The position numbers were made by a program, and so were the translations under genes. Source: Medicago truncatula (taxonomy: Eukaryota; Streptophyta; Magnoliopsida; Fabales; Fabaceae). Taken from it: a DNA stretch of 64,000 nt. Each line of letters begins with the position of its first letter. The stretch's first letter is position 1. The stretch covers positions 6,226,501 through 6,290,500 of the forward strand of contig NC_053045.1 in assembly GCF_003473485.1 (NCBI RefSeq). Direction: 5' to 3'. The notes beneath the pieces were generated by a model, which was not told the DNA's origin, searched no databases, and saw only the letters and a list, made by a program, of their open reading frames with translations. Shown here one piece after another: positions 57,513 to 64,000 of the stretch.

Positions 57513-60500
57513 GTTACAAAAGTTATACTTTTAATAAAAAAATTATTTTTAATTTCCATTTTAAGCTCCTTAACTTGTGCACTTAAGGAAGAAGTTAACA
57601 TGATCCTTAATTAAAATATTCATTATCTCTTTTTTGTGTCTATCTCTCTCCAAATTGTATCCTTAATTTATTTTTGTCTATTCCCATGCCATTTTGCTAA
57701 TTTGAAGACTTGACAGTGATTAAGTTGGTCAAAGGATGAAATTTTAAATGATTAAACAATGCAAGGGTAAATTGACAGGATTAACGATTACAGGGACTAA
57801 TTTTTAAATGACGCCTAATTACAAAGACGAAACACATCATTAAACCAAGAAAAATCATACACCAATACATACACCATCCAATTTCAAACGTCTATTTCAC
57901 GTTGCTCACACCAAAACCCCTTAAAAAAGATCAAACCGGCCAAAACTCATTCAAAAAAGCATCTAACATTCTTGTTTAAAAAAAAAAAAAAAAAACCATC
58001 TAACATTAATGCTGCCATTGAGAAGGTTGATTTCTCGTATATGAGTACATAAGTTAGTATTATATCAATAGAAATATTATTCAATTCGTCCTTTCATATT
58101 TAAAGGTTTTTTTATTTTTTATCGGTAAACAAATTTCATTAAAATCAGTTCAAGCTCAAGCAAGACAAACCCACTAAACCAGACAAACATGAATCACTAG
58201 CCCTAAAAGCAAAACCAAAGGCTGCTGCAAAATAGTTTGAGACAAAATTTGCATCTGTAAATATTAAACATATGCATTTGTAAACACGAAGATTCCTTTG
58301 TAACTTGTTCCAACATATTTAAGGAAACATATATATGCAGCCGGCTGCTTCAAAGTACATCAAGTTCTATCCAGCAGCAGCCCCATCCAAGTGCAAACTG
58401 TTATGGCAGAGCTATATAGTTCAATTTTCATCACGAGATTTAGCTTAAATTTTTTTTTTTCACACTCTCAATATCTTTTTAGTTCAATTGTCTTATACAT
58501 TACAAGTATTTATTTTCTTAGCAATAATATGAAACCAGTTTCAGCCAATTTCGATCGTAAGATCTGAGTTTGTTTAAGAGAGATTTAAAAAAAAACGTCA
58601 AAACTTGTTAGGGTTCCCATGGTCACACTGATTAAATATTTGTTTGTGTTTCGGACTCCCACAATATCAGTTAATTTGAGAAAAATAAATATTATATAAA
58701 TGAGACAATTATAATAAGACAAAGGGAACAAGAGTTAAAGCATATGCATATGTATTCACGAAACTTGTACTTGTTCAAACATATTCCGGCTGCTTGAGAA
58801 AGATGACATACTTCACTTCTATCCAGCAGCAGCCTCATCCATGTGCAAAGTGGCATTGGCAGAGCTATGTGATGGACAATTTGGTAAATGTACCTTATCG
58901 TGTTGTTAATTTGAACAATAAAATTATACCAATAAACTTAGATGCGTGGAGTAAAAGAGATGAGTAATCAGGACCAAAATAGTCTCAAGAAACAACAACA
59001 ACAAAAAGATCTGCATTGTCTAAGTATGAAACAACATCACAAGCATGACCAAAACAATACACATAAGAAAGAAGAGACGAAATAACACACCAATATTTGT
59101 TTATTCAATTTGGACAAATTTATCCTACATCTAGGAGAGAGTAGCTATTCAATCTACTATGATGAGAGTAATACAAAGAGGTTAATGGAAATTAGTTTAC
59201 AAGATCGCAAAAAACATATCCTAATTTCTACCAATTTTTCAGTTTTTATTTGACATGTTTTATTGGTTTTTACTTTGTTTTTTTTGTTGTTTTTAAAAGC
59301 AAAATTCGCAATTGCTTAAAAATAGGCAAGCAAATATGAAAGCTTGATATGTATTCGGATTATATAATCCGAATTGATATGTATTCATTAATAAGTTTGT
59401 TTCTTGAAGACAAGTAAATATGAGAGTTTAATTTTCATTAATAAGTTTGGTTTTTGAGGACAAGTAATGATGCAAGTTTATAATTTTGATGAACTATGTC
59501 ATATGTTGTTTAGTTAGTTAATAGAGTTGGAAGAGGTTTTAAGGTGTTTCTAAATTGGAAAAGACTACATTCAAGAATCAAGAAAGACTAAAAATTATGC
59601 CACAAAAATGCTACATCGTGTCACAATTCTAAGGAAAAATGGAGCTTTTCAATTCACATTATTTTGTGGTCCGAAAAGAGAAAATCATGACACGAATCGA
59701 AGAGCGTCAAATCTGAAATTTGAAATTTGATGAGAAATAGGGACACAATTTATCAAATCGGGAGACGATTTTAACGTTACATATTGAGATCCATAAAAAC
59801 CCAACTTAATTCCAGAGCAAGGGTTTGGTTTTTTGGGAGATTGAAGACACATTTGAAACTAAGGATTGCAGATTTCGTGGTGGCTTGTCATCCAACTCAT
59901 AGTCAGTCCCAAATTCATATAATGTTTATTTTTTTTATTTTTTGCATTAGTTATTAATTCGTGCATTAGCCATGAGTAACTAATCTTGAATGCAACTCTA
60001 GATTTATTGTTATAACTTATCTTGAATGCTTTTTATACCTTGATTACATAAAATTTGAACGCAAAGATCAATTGACTGTTAGCACTAGGTGTTGACTTAG
60101 ATCTAGTTGTATTGTTCAATCAAACAAGTCACTTTAGAGATATTAAACTGTTAAGTTGTGATAATAGGTTAACATTCCTTAATACCTTCAAAGATTACGA
60201 ACTCACCTAAGGAATTAGGGGGTTGTAATCTTAGAAGAGGGATCTGAATCAAGAGATTTACTAGAGCCATTTTATTAATCATCGTGAAACTAGAAGAACA
60301 ATTATAGGGGTCTAGGTGCAGTTTACCAAACAACGAGGAACAAACGATTCGAAAGACCTACTCATATTTCTCAAAAATCTTTACAAACTTCTTTATGTGT
60401 TTCTATTTAATTTAGGATTGTCAAACCAATCCCCATCCACTAGGAGATTTTTATATTTTTATTACTTCGATAATTTTAGTACACTTGTTAAAAATCTATC

Positions 60501-60534
60501 ACTTTGATTCTCACCAATATCGTGGAAAAATCAT
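57513..60534. other. Intergenic, dispersed repeats
   Basis: Two related blocks (about 58260-58440 and 58745-58890) each contain CTATCCAGCAGCAGCC followed by TGTGCAAA-type sequence and GGCAGAGCTAT; a third lies near 47350. The stretch 58900-60530 holds nothing recognisable, although the frame at 60316-60507 could belong to the pseudogene that follows. Confidence 0.4.
57971..57996 (+). mobile_element. Tail-only retroposon
   Basis: CTTGTTT plus about eighteen A and a C is flanked by perfect 11-base copies CATCTAACATT (57960-57970 and 57997-58007). Confidence 0.7.
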
Positions 60535-61170
60535 ATTGACATTGCATATGAGCTACAACATTGTTATGGATTTGGCAGCATTGTTGTACCTTCATGAAGA
60601 ATGGGAACAATGTGACATAAAATCCAATAACATTATGTTGGACTATATTTTCAATGTTAAACTTGGTGATTTCAGATTGGCTAGGTGGTGGATCATGAGA
60701 AAGGATCACAAAGTACTAAAATTATTGCTGGGACTATGTGGTATATAGCTCCTGAACTTCACAACAAGGAAAGCTACAAAGGAATATGATATATACAGTT
60801 TTTTTGAATTGTTTTATTAAAATTGGTAAGTGGAAGGAAACCAACTGATCGTAAGGCCAAAGATAATCAAGTAGCTATATTTGATTGTGTTTGGGACTTG
60901 TATAGACTAGGAAAGTTGCTTGAAGTAATATACAGAAAACTTGGGCACGTATTTGATGAGGAACAATTGGAACGTTTAGTGGTTATTGGACTTTATGGTG
61001 TATCAATCCAAATTATTCATTTAGGCCATGTGTAAGACAAGTGATTAAGTTTCTTAAATTTGAACCTCCTTTACCAATGATTTCAAAGATGTTTCAATCA
61101 ACTTATCCTACTGCAACAATGAGCTCAATTTTTTATCCTGTTTCTTTTCCCTTTCCGGCTTACTCTTCCT
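60535..61170 (+). pseudogene. L-type lectin receptor kinase pseudogene (kinase C-terminal part)
   Basis: Plus-strand fragments match the kinase domain of plant lectin receptor kinases: YNIVMDLAALLYLHEEWEQ, then DIKSNNIMLD (the HRD residues are deleted), KLGDFRLAR (DFG changed to DFR) and, after frameshifts and stops, SGRKPTDRKAKDNQVAIFDC, LYRLGKLLEV, DEEQLERLVVIGL and finally a frame-shifted VIKFLKFEPPLP piece. The lectin domain, transmembrane segment and N-lobe are absent, and several frameshifts and stops break it. Family assignment rests on these characteristic strings. Confidence 0.85.
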
Positions 61171-62051
61171 AAAACAATTATAGAATTATGTGATCATCGT
61201 GACGGGGTTTAGAGCGAGATGACTATCGGAGACTTGAATGTGTTGATGGTGAACCGTAGTCCATGCATTTTATCCCAACATCAGGATATTCAACAAAGAA
61301 CCGGTAAGGAATATTATAACATTTGCTTTTGGATTTGTAAAAGTTATGGAACTTTTTGGTTTATAGTGACTTATTTTTTGCCCTTTCTGAGTTTATTTTG
61401 TATCAATGACGACTCATTTAAGGTCATCTCAAAGGAGTCGTTTGATATTAGTCTGAATTATGTAAGGATCGATCGAAATATTGTTTATTGTGATTTCTTC
61501 ATTAGCATAATACCTTTTATTATGCATTTAAGTTTGAAGAGCATATAAAGTAAAAATGCTGCATAATCTTTAAATAGTGCTTCTGAAGATGTAAGATAGT
61601 ATTTAAGCCTATATACGTACATGAACACATTAATTGGATTTCATCTAAATGCATTTGAGGAAGGTTAAGTTAATTTATTTTGGCTAGATGATCATTAGCA
61701 TTTTGTTTCAGTTTTCCTGAGGCAAAACTGACCACATTATAAAACCTTGTTTTAAGAAGCATGGTTTCCCACATAAAATGAGTTCAATGATCATTAGCGG
61801 GACAAATTTTTATCAAAAATAAATAGTTCATAGTATTGCATAATACACATTTACTTATATTCAAGTAACAAATAATTACATTATTCAAACGAATTCTAAT
61901 GAAAAGAATGAGCTTAAATATAAATATAATTAAATAAAACATTATTATTTATACAAAGTTGATGCTTATTTCTTATAGAAAAAGTCTTTTTATGGATTAA
62001 GTTGTTTTACTATATGAAGTCCATTTGAAATCTCCACCATTCATTCATTTC
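61171..62051. other. Intergenic between the kinase pseudogene and PAR1
   Basis: The plus frame at 61219-61548 starts with a plausible ATG and has a hydrophobic stretch but matches nothing I know. The last ~100 bases should be PAR1 3' UTR. Confidence 0.4.
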
Positions 62052-63103
62052 TCAAGGACTTTGACCACATATGCTAGAGACTGATGGGAGAGTGTTATTT
62101 AACCCCTTGCAGAAGATACGTTTCAGTGATAACTCATTTTCCTTTGAAATCTCAGAAATAGGTGTAGGTGCAGATGCTGGTGCTAACGCAATATCCTGTG
62201 AAATCGATGAAGCAGGACCAAGTGCAGCTCCTGAGCTAGTAAGTTCAATTGTAGCACGACGAGGGTTGTTCTTGTGTTTCTCACAAAGTTCCGGCAAAAA
62301 TACTCCTAGAGTCACATGAATGCAGCTTAGTTATTGTATAACAAAAATAAAAGGTGAAAATCAAAGCAGCCCTAATGTTACATATACTAAATTATTTGAA
62401 CGTGGATTCTCCGGAACGATTTATCTTTTAGTAGAGCTCATTACCCACTTGAACTGAATCACTTAGTTATTTTCTTATATCATGTATTGGTCTTGGGAAG
62501 TAAATTTTTTTTTATTCTCATTGACTTTGACAAATGTATGTGATGATGGTAAATAAAATAGTGCATTAACAAACAATTGTTACCTTCTCCAGCAGCCAAA
62601 TTAAAGAAAAGGTCAACAATATTGGGACACTTAGAGAAACAAGATGGAGAACAAAGCTTGCTTGTGAAGTAAGGCTCAAAGAAAGCATCAGATGAAATAC
62701 CAACAGAACTTCTATCAACACCACATGCTTCTACACATTCGTCTGTCTCTATGTATGCTGCTATTCTCTCCACCATAACTTCAGATGTTCGGCATTGATA
62801 CTCGGTTTCACCATTGATATTCTTCTCAGTCTCCAACAAACATCTCTTTCCAGATGAAGCTACTGAGAAAGCACACACTTCCTTTGGCAAGTCCTCACAC
62901 ACCATCATAGCTACAATATTAAAATAAGTTAAAGAAAAATAAATTATATTGAAAACTGCATTATATTATATATGCTATAGTTATAAATAAATATAAAGGA
63001 AATGAAATTGAAAATTGTAGGATATAGTATGCATACCAAAAGATGTATGGATGAGAAAAGAAGAGAGTAACAAAATCAAAGGCAATTTTGTTGAGAAAGA
63101 CAT
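62052..63103 (-). CDS. PAR1: PAR1-family (photoassimilate-responsive) secreted protein, 3 exons
   Basis: Exons on the minus strand are 63037-63103, 62584-62910 and 62052-62305, joined by GT-AG sites with phase 1 junctions, for 215 residues. Exon 1 encodes a signal peptide ([20 protein letters not shown]). The mature part has the PAR1 cysteine framework: [44 protein letters not shown], then [20 protein letters not shown] and, in exon 3, [16 protein letters not shown]. The C-terminal region is Ala/Pro/Ser-rich. The family was defined in tobacco by genes induced by photoassimilate build-up; its biochemical role is unknown. Start is the ATG that gives the signal peptide; the ATG pair at 62903-62908 is inside exon 2. 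A TA-repeat near 63255-63270 lies in the promoter region. Confidence 0.93.
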
Positions 63104-63590
63104 GGTTCTACGTAAAAGTATAATTTGGCAAATTAAATATGATGAAATATTAGTTAGGAAAGAAGGAATAATAAAGAGATTTATTTTCTGTGTTTGTGAG
63201 TATGTAATGGGAAGTACGTTGAAGAGATGGTTTGGAAAAGAAAACGAGATGGGTATATATATATATATAGGTTTTTATTTTGCTAGTGGGTATATATCAA
63301 TCATATCATATTAGAGGTTGGAATTGAAGTGGTAAAAACCGCGGTCTGCAATGGACTAATGGAGGCGTTTATTTTTTTATTGTTTTTTCTTAAGTATATA
63401 TATTTTTTTTGGGTTATAAGTAACACTAGATTGACACACTTTAAGTGCACAAAATTGAGAATTTGGGGTTTAAATTCCAGTCCTTCACATAATGTCTCCT
63501 ATAGCAAACAATTGAGCTATATTTACGAGACATGAAAACGTTTGTTTATTTATCGAATTTAGTTGGTATATAATGTTAAGGTAAAATTAT
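63104..63590. other. PAR1 upstream region
   Basis: This should contain the PAR1 promoter; a run of TATATATATATATA is at about 63254-63268. Open frames at 63051-63535 overlap exon 1 or are AT-rich noise. Confidence 0.4.
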
Positions 63591-64000
63591 TGTTTTTTTT
63601 TTTAAAGGCTAAATTTATTAATAACAAATCCTTGTTGAAGACGAGCAAAGACAAGTGAAACAAGATTTACAAAGCAATGGTGTCGTATATAGGTGGAACA
63701 CCTAAAAAGAGAGATACAGACAAAGCAAAGTTCATGTAAAAAACCTCGCAAAAAAAAGCTATATTGATCACCCCCACAAAGAGCTACCAACAACACCCAA
63801 ACAATTACGCAAAACAACCAAACCAAACCGCACAAACTCTCATGAACATTAACAATGGCCATGGCCCCAACCCCCAACCTAAAAGACAACTAAAATTTGT
63901 CCACATATGCAAGCCACTACATCAATATGATTTTCAAACAACAACCAAACAAAACCCATAACTAGAATCCACTGAGAAACATCCATACCAGCCCCTACCA
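63591..64000 (-). mobile_element. Possible retroposon fragment, minus strand, cut by window end
   Basis: A T tract (63591-63604) precedes AAAGGCTAAATTTATTAATAA, so on the minus strand a transcript-like sequence ends in TTAGCCTTT plus A. The CA-rich body resembles that at 55400-55700. The minus frame at 63602-63889 is not assigned to any family. Confidence 0.45.

Overview
This is plant nuclear DNA, almost certainly from an inverted-repeat-lacking-clade legume and most likely Medicago truncatula. The reasons are intron-split plant genes with GT-AG junctions, AT-rich intergenic DNA full of MITEs, SINEs and LINE relics, and a tandem set of nodule-specific cysteine-rich (NCR) peptide genes, a family known only from that clade. 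The species is inferred from gene families, not from a database search.

Layout. Positions 1-9743 are the right part of a head-to-tail tandem array: four complete ~2.24-kb units and one partial unit. Each complete unit holds one small NCR gene and one hAT-like MITE. The middle units are almost identical, so amplification was recent. Next come a mitochondrial uncoupling protein gene (11503-15490, minus, 9 coding exons), a nucleotide-sugar/triose-phosphate-type transporter (17280-19800, minus, 4 exons) and a single-coding-exon GONST3-like GDP-sugar transporter (23787-24890, minus). Two LINE relics occupy 25.7-30.4 kb. A membrane-anchored RLCK-type kinase homologue whose catalytic motifs are all lost (31946-34629, minus) is followed by a transposon-rich stretch (35-41.5 kb). 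Then come a CYP82-type P450 (43678-46034, minus), a SABATH carboxyl methyltransferase (50127-51894, minus), more repeats, a lectin-receptor-kinase pseudogene (60535-61170, plus) and a PAR1-family secreted protein gene (62052-63103, minus).

How they relate. There is no operon-like logic. The P450 and the methyltransferase are 4 kb apart on one strand and could share a pathway, but proximity is the only evidence. The two sugar-nucleotide transporters belong to one superfamily but to different subgroups.

The least expected signal is a class of very short insertions, 12-31 bases, each made of a poly(A) tract plus a few bases. Each is flanked by an 8-16 base target-site duplication. About ten occur in the window. 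Their few non-A bases often match the 3' ends of full SINEs and LINEs seen here, and one has both filled and empty versions in different units of the NCR array. They look like tail-only products of LINE-driven retroposition.

Exon coordinates were derived by hand from GT/AG junctions and reading-frame continuity. No RNA or homology search was run.
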